Below are positions 1 to 7,575 of a DNA stretch of 24,731 nt, one piece after another (the stretch's first letter is position 1; every line of letters starts with the position of its first letter). The position numbers and the translations under genes were made by a program. Origin of the DNA: a virus. The notes beneath the pieces are model-generated. The model searched no databases. It saw only the letters and a program-made list of their open reading frames with translations, and had not been told where the DNA came from. The stretch is taken from positions 1 to 24,731 of IMG/VR virus record IMGVR_UViG_3300025853_000613. The stretch is one strand, 5' to 3'.

Positions 1-62
1 GTAACGGAGTTCCTGTAAAAACTAATAATAATAATATTATAAAAGAAAATTACACGTTTTAA
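1..62 (+). CDS. C-terminal end of an upstream gene (partial)
   Basis: From base 3 one frame stays open to a TAA at 60-62, two bases before the portal ATG; the other two forward frames stop almost at once. The predicted tail is Asn-rich, encoded by an AAT run at 24-35, and ends in KENYTF. In related phages the large terminase subunit often precedes the portal, so this could be its last residues, but 19 codons are too few to recognise a family. The call rests on the open frame and the operon-like spacing. Confidence 0.45.
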   Translation, partial: NGVPVKTNNNNIIKENYTF

Positions 63-64
63 TT

Positions 65-2311
65 ATGCAAAGTAACTCATACAAATTTCCATCACAGCTG
101 CTTCCAGACTCACAAAAAGATGAGGCTTGGTGCGAACAAATGATAGATGCTATAGCAGGACACATTTACGAAGACAACAGTTTGTTTGAAAATAGTGTTT
201 ATGAAGACATACAGAATTACTCTATATACAATGGAGATTTTGAACATTCTGATTATGAATATCTAACAGAGCAATATGGATTTGCTCAGCCAGCTAGACT
301 TGTTAATTATCCAATTATTCAGCCTAAAATAGATCTTTTGTTAGGTGAAGAATTACGTAGACCTATGGATATGAAGGTGGTAACTACAAATAAAGATGCT
401 ACAATTCGTAAAGAGGATATGAAAATAAAACTTCAGTTAAAAAAGTTTACTGAAGAGATGAAGCAGGAGATGATTAACAAAATGGGTATCGAAGTTAAGA
501 CTATGTTAGACGAGTTGCCAATACCTGACGATATTAACAAATACATGGAGTATACCTACAAGGAAGCTGTAGAAGAAGTTGCTCAAGATGGTTTAGAGTA
601 TTTAAATAACAAGTATGGTTACAGGGAAATATTTAAAGCTGGATTTAGAGATTTACTTGTAACAGGAAATGAGTTTTACAAAATACACGTCAAAAATGGA
701 GATCCATTTATTAGAAGAGTAGATCCTAGAAGTATTGCATACGACACAAATACAGATAGTGACTTTTTAGATGATTGCCAATGGATTGGAGAAGAAAGAT
801 TTCTAACTGCAAACGAAGTGTTAGATGAATTTAGAGATCAGTTATCTGAAGATGATGTTAAGTTCTTAAATGAAATGACGCAAATATCTTCTCATAATGA
901 CTACGCATCTTACAATACCTCTATAGATTGGATACAATGGCAACAAGGTGATGCTGCAAGATTAAGGGTAATACATTGTGAGTGGAAATCAATAAAAGCA
1001 TTACGCTTTAAAATATCTCCTAATAAGTATGATCCAGAAAGACCTTTCTACAAACTTGTTCCAGACAACTATAAAGAAAAGAAAAAAGATGTAATAAGAA
1101 CTAAGTATGTAGATGATATATGGACGGGTACTAAAATTGGAGGTCAAATACTTGTAGATTGTCGTAGAAGACCAAATCAAGTTAGGTCTGTTGATGATCC
1201 TGGTAGCGCGCACTTGTCATACGTAGGCTTAATAAAAAATAATACTACAGGTAAAAAGTCTTCTATGGTTAGTATGCTAAAGAACATACAAATGTTATAC
1301 AATATTGTTATGTATCATATAGAACTAGCTATGGCTAGGTCTGGTGGTAAAGCAGTAATATACGATGTATCTCAACTACCTACTAATCTTGGTATGGACA
1401 TGCAAACTGTATTATACCACCTTAAAACAGATGGTATCATTCCAATTAACTCTAAAGATGAGGGTGGACAAATAGCAAACTTTAATCAATTTAGTCAAGT
1501 AGACTTTACATTATCTAACTCTGTACAACAGTTAATTAATTTAAAGCTAATGTTAGAAGATACTGCAGGTCAGATTTCTGGTGTTACAAAACAAAGAGAA
1601 GGTGCTGTTGGTCAATACGAATACGTTGGTAATGTACAACGTAGCGTTGTGCAGTCGGCTACAATTACAGAAAGTTGGTTTCACGCGCACGGGCAGGTGA
1701 AAAAACAAGTATATCAAAGAGTATGCGAGTTAATGAAGATGGCCTGGAGTGAAGGTAAAAAAGCTTCTTTGATATTAGGCGATGGTGCTAGTAAAATATT
1801 AAGCGTTATGCCTGACATAGCACTAAATGATTATGCAATATTTGTGGGTGACTCTGGTAAAGATGACGCTATAAGACAATCTGTTACAGAGCTGTCACAA
1901 GCGGCTTTACAAGCTGGTCAGGTTAATTTACTTGATGTTATTAGAGTTCTTAAAGCAGACACAGCTACAGAAGCTGAACGTGTGTTAGAGATGGGTATGG
2001 AAGAAGTTAAAAAGCAACAAGTTGAGATGCAAGAGCAACAACAACAAATGATGGCTGCTCAACAACAAGCTGAAGATGCTAAATTCCAAAGAGAAGCACA
2101 GCTCAAAAAATTAGACAACGACACTAAAATTAAAGTTGCTAATATACAGTCTGAAACAGATATTAAAGTTGCACAAATCAACGACATGAATAAGCGTGAT
2201 ATAGCTGACATGAAGGAGAAAGTAACTTTGTCTAAAGAGGGCGAAACAGGTGGTAATAATAAAACTGCATCTGAGTCTTTTGAAAAAGTCAAGGATAAGG
2301 TTAGTGAATAA
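65..2311 (+). CDS. Portal protein (crAss-like)
   Basis: Predicted portal, the dodecameric ring at the capsid vertex through which DNA is packaged and ejected and on which capsid and tail assemble. The 748 residues show a helical N-terminus, then the segment PIIQPKIDLLLGEELRRP (residues 83-100), which resembles the start of the portal core in crAss-like and related podoviruses. A region near 365-390 (RRRPNQVRS and following) and a Gln/Gly-rich stretch near 506-527 (TKQREGAVGQYEYVG) recall the wing and stem/clip region. Residues ~647-737 are Gln/Lys/Glu-rich and should form a long coiled coil, like the helical barrel tail of podovirus portals. The ATG lies two bases after a stop, in an AT-rich context. 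Position just before the scaffold candidate and capsid genes supports the call. Family assignment is by sequence character and synteny, with no search run. Confidence 0.9.
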   Translation: MQSNSYKFPSQLLPDSQKDEAWCEQMIDAIAGHIYEDNSLFENSVYEDIQNYSIYNGDFEHSDYEYLTEQYGFAQPARLVNYPIIQPKIDLLLGEELRRPMDMKVVTTNKDATIRKEDMKIKLQLKKFTEEMKQEMINKMGIEVKTMLDELPIPDDINKYMEYTYKEAVEEVAQDGLEYLNNKYGYREIFKAGFRDLLVTGNEFYKIHVKNGDPFIRRVDPRSIAYDTNTDSDFLDDCQWIGEERFLTANEVLDEFRDQLSEDDVKFLNEMTQISSHNDYASYNTSIDWIQWQQGDAARLRVIHCEWKSIKALRFKISPNKYDPERPFYKLVPDNYKEKKKDVIRTKYVDDIWTGTKIGGQILVDCRRRPNQVRSVDDPGSAHLSYVGLIKNNTTGKKSSMVSMLKNIQMLYNIVMYHIELAMARSGGKAVIYDVSQLPTNLGMDMQTVLYHLKTDGIIPINSKDEGGQIANFNQFSQVDFTLSNSVQQLINLKLMLEDTAGQISGVTKQREGAVGQYEYVGNVQRSVVQSATITESWFHAHGQVKKQVYQRVCELMKMAWSEGKKASLILGDGASKILSVMPDIALNDYAIFVGDSGKDDAIRQSVTELSQAALQAGQVNLLDVIRVLKADTATEAERVLEMGMEEVKKQQVEMQEQQQQMMAAQQQAEDAKFQREAQLKKLDNDTKIKVANIQSETDIKVAQINDMNKRDIADMKEKVTLSKEGETGGNNKTASESFEKVKDKVSE

Positions 2312-2316
2312 TTTAT

Positions 2317-2324
2317 TATATTTG
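2317..2324 (+). promoter_or_regulatory. Possible Bacteroidota -7 box
   Basis: TATATTTG matches the Bacteroidota -7 consensus TAnnTTTG exactly. It lies in the 41-base gap between the portal and scaffold-candidate genes, 29 bases before the next ATG. I see no TTTG or TTG at the usual 17-23 base distance upstream, and such boxes arise by chance in AT-rich DNA, so this is only a candidate. Confidence 0.2.
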
Positions 2325-2352
2325 CAAATAGTTAATAAATAAAATTTAACAT

Positions 2353-3417
2353 ATGTCAGAGAAAGAATCAAGTATTGTTGATGCTGCAGAAGGGCAGTCA
2401 ACAGAAAATGAAGCGCAAGAAAGTACAGGGTTTGATATAAACGCATTCCTGAGTGAAGAAGAAGGTAAAGTAGATACTAACACAGATGATCAGCCATATA
2501 CAGAGGTTGATAGCTCTAAATCAGATGATGATGAAGACATTGATGGTTTTGCTTGGAGCGATATTGAATCGCCAACAAACGAAGAAGAAGAGTCTGAAGA
2601 AGAGCAAGAGGAAGAGGAAGATTGGGATGAAGTTGTCTTTAGAAAAAAAGAGAGTACTGAAGCCGAGTCTGATAAAGAAGATGAAGTTAGCGAAGAACTT
2701 GGAGAAATAGATTGGAAAGCAGTATCTGAATCTTTAGGTTTAAAAATTGATAGCAACTATAAAGAGCAGTTAGAAGCTATTGTTAGAAAGATGGATGCAC
2801 AAGGTGTAGATCCAATTAAATCTGCTAAAGAGAATGAAATCATTGATAAAATGGAATCATTTTTAAAAATGTCTGATAGAGATTTATTGTCAGAAGAAAT
2901 GAAAAATGACGGAATGGAAGATGACGATATTGTTTCTGTTTTAGATTCTATGGAAGATGCTGGTACAATAAAAAGAGATGCATTTAGAATTAGAAAACAA
3001 ATCAACCAATATCTAGAACAGGCTCGAGCAGAAAATGCAGAAAAAACACAAAAAGAGACAAAAGCAAAAAAAGAAGCTATAGCTAATAATAAAAAGGAGC
3101 TACAACGCCAATTAAAAGATATGAATACTTTTATGGGTGGTAAAGTTGGAAAGAAGGATATGCAAGAAGCATACAAGTATATCGTATCTGGTGATATGCA
3201 AAAGGATATTTGGAACAGTCACGGCAATGCTGCGGAGGTTGCAATGTTTATGCTATACAAAGATAAGTTTGCTCAAATCTTGCGTAACCAAGGTAGAGAA
3301 GAAGGTAAAGCTGGTATCTTAGATATTATCTCGTCTCCTTCTCGTGGCGGTAAGAACAAATCTGATTATAAACCAAAATCTAAAGGATTTGATCCCGCAG
3401 CATTTATGAAGGAATAA
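2353..3417 (+). CDS. Putative capsid scaffolding protein (acidic, coiled-coil)
   Basis: The 354-residue protein between portal and major capsid protein has the composition expected of a phage scaffold, a protein that guides procapsid assembly and is lost or cleaved. Residues 1-110 are strongly acidic and probably disordered, with a Glu-rich run at ~77-92. Residues 115-215 are helical and charged, residues ~216-257 (Lys/Glu/Gln/Ala-rich) should be a coiled coil, and the C-terminus is basic with a Gly/Ser/Lys-rich linker. A short motif occurs at both ends: GFDINAFL at 26-33 and GFDPAAFM at 345-352. No catalytic motif of a maturation protease is visible. The scaffold role is inferred from position and composition; another portal-adjacent virion component is possible. 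It starts 42 bases after the portal stop. Confidence 0.6.
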   Translation: MSEKESSIVDAAEGQSTENEAQESTGFDINAFLSEEEGKVDTNTDDQPYTEVDSSKSDDDEDIDGFAWSDIESPTNEEEESEEEQEEEEDWDEVVFRKKESTEAESDKEDEVSEELGEIDWKAVSESLGLKIDSNYKEQLEAIVRKMDAQGVDPIKSAKENEIIDKMESFLKMSDRDLLSEEMKNDGMEDDDIVSVLDSMEDAGTIKRDAFRIRKQINQYLEQARAENAEKTQKETKAKKEAIANNKKELQRQLKDMNTFMGGKVGKKDMQEAYKYIVSGDMQKDIWNSHGNAAEVAMFMLYKDKFAQILRNQGREEGKAGILDIISSPSRGGKNKSDYKPKSKGFDPAAFMKE

Positions 3418-3500
3418 TTAAACAAAGGCAAAGCTCATTGTAAAGATTATGACTAAGTAAATTTTAATTTAGTTTTTAATTTTTAAATAATAATAACGAA
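3418..3500 (+). promoter_or_regulatory. AT-rich leader of the major capsid gene
   Basis: An 83-base gap, the second-longest in the window, precedes the most heavily needed structural gene. Its second half is almost pure A/T with repeated TTTTAAT-like units (3461-3486). A weak promoter-like pair is present: TTG at 3438-3440, 17 bases, then TAAATTTT at 3458-3465, which lacks the final G of TAnnTTTG. An A/T-rich unstructured leader is typical of well-translated Bacteroidota genes. Either promoter or translation-enhancer use is inference. Confidence 0.3.
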
Positions 3501-4940
3501 ATGGCAAAATTAACCTTTTCAAATGGTCAGTACGGCAACGGAACTACTCCAGAAAATGCATTAAACAACGCGTTACTACAGTATCCTGAAATTGCACGTA
3601 CTTTAATTTCTCAATATCCGAGATACACACTAACTTTGCTTTTAGAAAAAGCAGGTTTATATGCTTCTGAGAGAGTCTTAGGAGATAACTCATTCGAGTG
3701 GAAAGTAATGGGTAGATTGAATAAAAAGCAATTTGTTAAATCTGGTAACGGAACACATGCTGCTGGTGATTCAGTCACAGTTACTTTTAGTGACACTTCA
3801 GGTGGCGCTGCTGTAAACTACTACAACAAATACGATCTTATTCGTTTTGAAGATGGTGGTACAGGTCTTGTAACAGCTATATCATCTACAAACTATACTG
3901 TAGAAATGATTGACGCTTCTACATTTGCTGCAAACTCTGTAGCTGGTAGAATTGGTTCTGCTTTCCCTTACGGATCTAGCGGATCAGATGTTGGTGAGAA
4001 TTGGGCTTACCCAGATACTCACAAGAACTGGTTAACAATTATGCGTAAAAAATGTACAGTAACAGGAAAAGATGCTACTGACGTTACGTGGATTGAAAAC
4101 AACGGTTCTCGTTTATGGTACTTTACTCGTGAGCAACAGCTTATGGATCAGTTTATGTACGAGCAAGAATTACAAAGATGGTATGGAAAAAAATCTGTAG
4201 CATCTATTGCTAACTCTTACGCTTCTACTAACACAGACATTTTCAGTGAAGATGTATCTGACCAAGTTTTAGCTGATGGTACTGATGGTCGTGTAATTAT
4301 AGGAGATGGTCTTCTTGCACAAATTGACTCATCAAACCAAGGTACTTATACTGCAGGTTCTCTTACTGAGGACATCATTACAGAATTTATCGCTAAGCTT
4401 TCTTTGAACGCTCAAGGCGCTGAAGGTAATGAGTGGTTAGTATACACAGGTACTGAAGGACGTTTAGCTTTCCATAAAGCTATGAAAGATTTATTAGTTG
4501 CTCCTTCTGGATCAATGACTGGTGGATCTATGTCTGGTGTAAGTGGTGACGTATCTTTAGGTGCTAACTTTACATCTTATCACGCATTAGGTAACAAGAT
4601 TACTGTTGCTTATTGTCCTGTATTTGATGACGCGCACATGCACGGTGCTACTTCAGGAACTAACGCATTTGGTGATAACCGTCTAAAAGAATCTGCTAAA
4701 ATGGTATTCTTAGATATGGGTAAAACAAATGGTGTTTCTAACGTAGAACTTATCACTAAAGGTGCTGAGGGAACTAACAGAAGCTTTGTTAAGAAGTACG
4801 TAACAGGTATGGTAAATCCTTACGATTCTAATTCTATGATGGCTGCTAACGCTGATGACAAATTTGAATGTCACGTTTTAGCTGAATCAGGAATTGTTGT
4901 AAGAAATCCATTATCTTGCGGTATCTTATCAGTAGCATAA
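3501..4940 (+). CDS. Major capsid protein (HK97-fold, crAss-like)
   Basis: Predicted major capsid protein that forms the icosahedral shell. The 479-residue length and the position after portal and scaffold candidate fit crAss-like capsid proteins. The N-terminal part (NALLQYPEIARTLISQYPRY, residues ~23-42) is a helical arm. A central segment at ~204-229 (RLWYFTREQQLMDQFMYEQE and onward to WYG) and a later VYTGTEGRLAFHKAM stretch near 313-327 look like the helices and P-domain strands of HK97-type shells. The C-terminus ends in NPLSCGILSVA. Its codon use differs from its neighbours: 8 of 15 Arg codons are CGT and AAC/TAC are frequent, whereas neighbouring genes use mostly AGA and AAT. This fits very high expression. 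A GC-rich hairpin follows the stop. Confidence 0.9.
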   Translation: MAKLTFSNGQYGNGTTPENALNNALLQYPEIARTLISQYPRYTLTLLLEKAGLYASERVLGDNSFEWKVMGRLNKKQFVKSGNGTHAAGDSVTVTFSDTSGGAAVNYYNKYDLIRFEDGGTGLVTAISSTNYTVEMIDASTFAANSVAGRIGSAFPYGSSGSDVGENWAYPDTHKNWLTIMRKKCTVTGKDATDVTWIENNGSRLWYFTREQQLMDQFMYEQELQRWYGKKSVASIANSYASTNTDIFSEDVSDQVLADGTDGRVIIGDGLLAQIDSSNQGTYTAGSLTEDIITEFIAKLSLNAQGAEGNEWLVYTGTEGRLAFHKAMKDLLVAPSGSMTGGSMSGVSGDVSLGANFTSYHALGNKITVAYCPVFDDAHMHGATSGTNAFGDNRLKESAKMVFLDMGKTNGVSNVELITKGAEGTNRSFVKKYVTGMVNPYDSNSMMAANADDKFECHVLAESGIVVRNPLSCGILSVA

Positions 4941-4960
4941 TTAATTTTTAATTTGACTGA

Positions 4961-4980
4961 GGGAGGGCTTCGGCTCTCCC
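4961..4980 (+). terminator. GC-rich UUCG hairpin after the capsid gene
   Basis: GGGAGGGC (4961-4968), loop TTCG (4969-4972), GCTCTCCC (4973-4980). All eight positions pair, with one G-U wobble, on a stable UUCG-type tetraloop. It lies 20 bases after the capsid stop in otherwise AT-rich DNA. No U-run follows directly, so full intrinsic termination is uncertain. A partial terminator, an mRNA 3'-end stabiliser or a processing site are all possible. T7 has a comparable leaky terminator just after its capsid gene. Confidence 0.65.
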
Positions 4981-5005
4981 AATATGTCGCCTAAAAAAAA
5001 AGAAA

Positions 5006-5479
5006 ATGGCAAATTATTTAGATTTATCAAACAAATCCTCAGAAGCAGGGCAAGGAAGATTGCCTAAGTTAAGAGGTCAAATCGATCCAATTGTTAGTAT
5101 TACATCTAGCAGGAAATTGTATGACTATGAAAGTGGTGCAGTTTTTTTATTAGATGGTAGTGGTGTAGAAGATGCAATTCTTACCGTAACATTACCTTCA
5201 GCAAAAGCTGGCTTAAATTTTAAGTTTATCTTAAAAGCTATGGGTGACGAACCTGCTGAAGATATTATTATTAAACAAGCTTCTGCAACTGAAGATTTTA
5301 TAGGACATATTATTACAGGTGCTGGTACAAAAGATACAGCAACATCATCTGACACAAAAATTATATTTGATCAGTCAGGAGGAGCTTCTGCTGGTGATTA
5401 TGTAACGCTATATTGTGATGGAACAAGTTGGTTTGTTCAAGGTGTATGCGGTTCAGGTAGTGATGTAATATTCGGATAA
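5006..5479 (+). CDS. Beta-rich virion protein, head decoration or fibre candidate (copy 1)
   Basis: This 157-residue protein has short alternating hydrophobic strands and few helices, with no signal peptide or membrane segment. It follows a pattern recalled from small structural proteins of marine phages: a charged N-terminal arm, a strand pair around AVFLLDGSG, an ILTVTLPSA strand (residues ~53-61), then near the C-terminus GDYVTLYCDGTSWFVQGV (~131-148). The next gene encodes a clear paralogue with the same C-terminal arrangement. Position directly after the capsid protein suggests an auxiliary capsid, decoration or head-fibre protein. This is inference; the exact place in the virion is not readable. 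The ATG follows a run of nine A and GAAA, a typical A-rich start without Shine-Dalgarno sequence. Confidence 0.6.
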   Translation: MANYLDLSNKSSEAGQGRLPKLRGQIDPIVSITSSRKLYDYESGAVFLLDGSGVEDAILTVTLPSAKAGLNFKFILKAMGDEPAEDIIIKQASATEDFIGHIITGAGTKDTATSSDTKIIFDQSGGASAGDYVTLYCDGTSWFVQGVCGSGSDVIFG

Positions 5480-5503
5480 CATTAAACTTTAATATTATAA
5501 AAT

Positions 5504-5968
5504 ATGTCAAATTATATAAATCCCGATAGAGGAGTAGTTATTGCAGGATTAGATCCTGTAGTAAAGTTTCATAGTTTTAAAATGCATTTCGAAGAAGTTA
5601 CTGCTGACAGAGCGTTAGTAGAAAAAGATTCAGGAAAGCTATTAGGTCTAAACAAAAGTGATGGCCTAACCATAACTCTTCCATCTTTAGCACAAGCTAG
5701 TGATGGTTGGTATGTAGATATTTATGTTAAAGCTGCTAATGGATCAGGCAATTATGTTGTTTCTGAGCATGCAGATGACACAGATAAAATTGTAGCTTTT
5801 GGTCAAGAGATAGCTACAACAGGTGCTCAAATTTACAAAGCAGACACATCTACAATTACATTTCAAACAGGACCATCTTTAGGTGATTCTGTAAGAATAT
5901 TTTGTGACGGATCTCAGTTTGTTGCAAAATGTTTGACAGAAGATGATAATGGTGTAGTCTTTGCGTAA
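5504..5968 (+). CDS. Beta-rich virion protein, head decoration or fibre candidate (copy 2)
   Basis: The 154-residue paralogue of the gene before it. Shared features in the same order are an N-terminal arm with DPVVKF/DPIVSI, an LTITLPSL strand (LTVTLPSA in the other), the central strand pattern, and a C-terminal GDSVRIFCDGSQFVAKC segment (GDYVTLYCDGTSWFVQG in the other), ending in VVFA or VIFG. Overall identity is low apart from these motifs, so the duplication is old or the copies diverged quickly. They probably form related or mixed oligomers on the capsid. The spacing is 24 bases with no terminator between the copies. A second GC-rich hairpin follows. Confidence 0.6.
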   Translation: MSNYINPDRGVVIAGLDPVVKFHSFKMHFEEVTADRALVEKDSGKLLGLNKSDGLTITLPSLAQASDGWYVDIYVKAANGSGNYVVSEHADDTDKIVAFGQEIATTGAQIYKADTSTITFQTGPSLGDSVRIFCDGSQFVAKCLTEDDNGVVFA

Positions 5969-5981
5969 AATTATATAATGA

Positions 5982-6004
5982 GGGAGGGGCTTTATGCCTC
6001 TCCT
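5982..6004 (+). terminator. GC-rich hairpin after the paralogous pair
   Basis: GGAGGGGC (5983-5990), loop TTTAT (5991-5995), GCCTCTCC (5996-6003), with one G-U wobble and a possible extra G-U pair at 5982/6004. It closely resembles the hairpin at 4961-4980, including the preceding TGAGGGAGGG. The following TAAATTTATTTAAG is AT-rich but not a clean U-run, so it may be a leaky terminator or an mRNA end-stabiliser. Confidence 0.6.
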
Positions 6005-6018
6005 AAATTTATTTAAGA

Positions 6019-6225
6019 ATGGCAATATATAAATTAATAAATGGTAAATTAGTCGACGTTAACGACTTACCGCAAGAAGAAAAAAAGGACAAACACTTTA
6101 ATTCTTCTATAAACCTAACTCCAGGGATTAAGTGGGGTAACAGAGGGTATCAGAAAAAATACATTTCTACTGACGAAAGAGGTAGAAGAAAAGTTTACTC
6201 TGAAACCAAAAACACAGGAGAGTAA
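6019..6225 (+). CDS. Small basic protein of unknown function
   Basis: A 68-residue Lys/Arg-rich soluble protein with a hydrophobic start (AIYKLINGKLVDV), a central segment NLTPGIKWGNRGYQKKY and a charged end. I do not recognise a family. It sits in the structural operon behind a hairpin and 20 bases before the next gene, starts with ATG GCA like many genes here, and ends in TAA. The coding call rests on operon fit and start context. A minor head protein or nucleic-acid-binding factor is possible from its charge, but nothing specific supports either. Confidence 0.6.
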   Translation: MAIYKLINGKLVDVNDLPQEEKKDKHFNSSINLTPGIKWGNRGYQKKYISTDERGRRKVYSETKNTGE

Positions 6226-6245
6226 TTAATTAAAAACCAAAAAAA

Positions 6246-6926
6246 ATGGCACATTTAGTTTACATTAAAGCGAAAGATCACAAAAAGTTTAACTACGCAT
6301 CTTTTGCTGCTTACAAAAACAAAGAAGGAAAAACAGTAACATTGTTAGATCCAGATGGAAATCCTATGGAAAAGTGGGAGCTTAACAATGCAATGCAAGG
6401 TTTTGATTTAGAAAATGAACACGACAAAAGAGTGTGGGATTACCTACAAGAACATCCAGCTGTAAAAAGAGGTGGATTTACTTTTGTTGATTCTAGAAAA
6501 GGTGAGCAAGAAAACGCTGCTAAAGCTATTGCGTCTGCAGAAGCAGTAACAACAGCAACATCTATGACGCCAGCAGAATATGACGATATGGCAAGATTAA
6601 TTGGTATATCACAAAACTTTGATGACATTATTAGAAAAGCAAGAGTATTGCAGTATGCTAATACATACCCAGACAAGTTCTTAGCTCTTTATAACAACAA
6701 AGACAAGGACTATTATGTTTTCTTAAAGAAAGCTGCAGAGAAAGGCATTATAGCATATATTAATGATGTATGGAAATACGGATCTAATAGTATGGGTCTA
6801 ACTGATGAGGCTGCGATAGAGTGGTTAAAAAACAACAAAGACATCTATGCTTTATTGCGTAATGAATTAAGAGGTAACAAAGAAGTTGTTGCAGAAAAAA
6901 TTAAATCTACTAAAAAAAGTAAATAA
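6246..6926 (+). CDS. Conserved-looking phage protein of unknown function
   Basis: A 226-residue soluble protein with two apparent parts. Residues 1-80 have strand-like character with a VTLLDPDGNP turn and then DKRVWDYLQEHPAV, a pattern seen in phage proteins of this region where a short beta domain precedes a helix ending in HP. Residues ~105-215 are helical: TPAEYDDMARLIG, then EKGIIAYINDVWKYGSNSMGL and EAAIEWLKNN. The C-terminus is Lys-rich. It lies between head decoration candidates and connector-like proteins, so a virion or assembly role is likely, but I cannot name a function. Its stop overlaps the next start by one base (TAATG at 6924-6928), suggesting coupled translation. Confidence 0.75.
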   Translation: MAHLVYIKAKDHKKFNYASFAAYKNKEGKTVTLLDPDGNPMEKWELNNAMQGFDLENEHDKRVWDYLQEHPAVKRGGFTFVDSRKGEQENAAKAIASAEAVTTATSMTPAEYDDMARLIGISQNFDDIIRKARVLQYANTYPDKFLALYNNKDKDYYVFLKKAAEKGIIAYINDVWKYGSNSMGLTDEAAIEWLKNNKDIYALLRNELRGNKEVVAEKIKSTKKSK

Positions 6927-7507
6927 TGCGTATAACAGATGCTTTAGCTACTATGGATTTGCTTTTAGATAAAGCAGAACAACCATATTATAGCTCTGAA
7001 GAAAAAATAGAATTTTTAAAAGAAGCTTTACATTCTTTTATTAATAAACATTATTCAGAGTATGATAAAAGCCAAGTGTCTAGAGACGCATTACAAGCTT
7101 TTGTTAAAACGGATACTAATGCACAATTACCTAACGATTATTTGCATTTAATAAGTGTTTTAAATAATAGTAAAGAGTTAGAAATTGTTGGCATTAAACA
7201 ATATGAGTCTAATGTACATAGTGGAGATCCTTTTAATAAAAATAGTATTGCAACAGTAAAAAATGGTTCAATAGAAGTTAATGACGATTCGCCTAGCTTA
7301 AATTATACATATTTATCTAGTCCTAAGATTACATCTATATTTGACACTATAGATTTAAGTGGATCTGAACCTTCTGTTGTAAAAACAGTTCCTGAAATTT
7401 ATCTAAGCGAGATTATAAATTTAGCTGTAAGAAAAATGATGGTAAATACAGAGAGTGACAGCGTGTTAGTAAGTAGTGCAGAGATAGAGCAAAGCAGACC
7501 GAAATAA
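6926..7507 (+). CDS. Putative head-tail connector / ring protein
   Basis: 193 residues with the layout of podovirus adaptor proteins that dock beneath the portal. It has an N-terminal helical bundle (residues 1-62), a strand start LPNDYLHL (68-75), a central strand-rich section, and a C-terminal helix around PEIYLSEIINLAVRKMM (~156-172). The LP-x-DY-hydrophobic pattern and final helix resemble other phage connectors and also the 321-residue protein further downstream (VRLPDN). The role as a ring beneath the portal in a crAss-like tail is inferred from this architecture and its place between head and tail genes. Translation is probably coupled to the upstream gene through the TAATG overlap. 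The gene is followed by the structured 7508-7610 region. Confidence 0.55.
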   Translation: MRITDALATMDLLLDKAEQPYYSSEEKIEFLKEALHSFINKHYSEYDKSQVSRDALQAFVKTDTNAQLPNDYLHLISVLNNSKELEIVGIKQYESNVHSGDPFNKNSIATVKNGSIEVNDDSPSLNYTYLSSPKITSIFDTIDLSGSEPSVVKTVPEIYLSEIINLAVRKMMVNTESDSVLVSSAEIEQSRPK

Positions 7508-7523
7508 AGAGCTTTTTTGCTCT
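7508..7523 (+). terminator. Short hairpin with T6 loop
   Basis: AGAGC (7508-7512), loop TTTTTT (7513-7518), GCTCT (7519-7523). A perfect but only 5-bp stem placed directly after the TAA of the connector gene. There is no U-tract downstream. It may work with the larger stem-loop that follows as a transcript end or processing site. Weak on its own. Confidence 0.35.
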
Positions 7524-7530
7524 CTGCTCA

Positions 7531-7575
7531 ATGATAGGTCTAAGTACTAATTTATTTAGTGCAAGGGCCTATTGT
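7531..7575 (+). other. Two-part stem-loop (RNA structure candidate)
   Basis: The outer stem pairs 7531-7541 with 7565-7575 (core ATAGG with CCTAT at 7534-7538/7568-7572, flanked by wobble pairs). A small symmetrical AA/AA internal loop (7542-7543, 7563-7564) follows, then the inner stem 7544-7550 with 7556-7562 (ACTAA/TTAGT core) around loop TTTAT. About 18 pairs in 45 bases is the longest continuous structure I found between genes here. Its right arm runs into the putative promoter. It could be a terminator without U-tract, an RNase processing site or an operator-like inverted repeat. Confidence 0.5.

Noticed and set aside
24-38. AAT/TAA tandem repeat
   Set aside because: Only about four units and probably just Asn codons at the end of the upstream gene.
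2111-2446. Leftward frame of 111 residues across the portal end
   Set aside because: Antisense to well-supported genes, with low-complexity hydrophobic composition typical of AT-rich shadow frames.
2486-2710. Basic frame inside the scaffold candidate
   Set aside because: It is the +1 shadow of a Glu-rich stretch (GAAGAAGAG read as AAG/AGA), with no start context of its own.
3438-3465. Promoter for the capsid gene (TTG-N17-TAAATTTT)
   Set aside because: The -7 box lacks the G of TAnnTTTG and the region is almost pure A/T, so chance matches are expected; kept only as part of the leader entry.
4984-5067. Short Lys/Arg-rich frame starting at ATG 4984 (MSPKKKENGKLF...)
   Set aside because: It overlaps the start of the 157-residue gene in another frame, is only 27 codons long, and its Lys content comes from the A-rich leader; no independent support.
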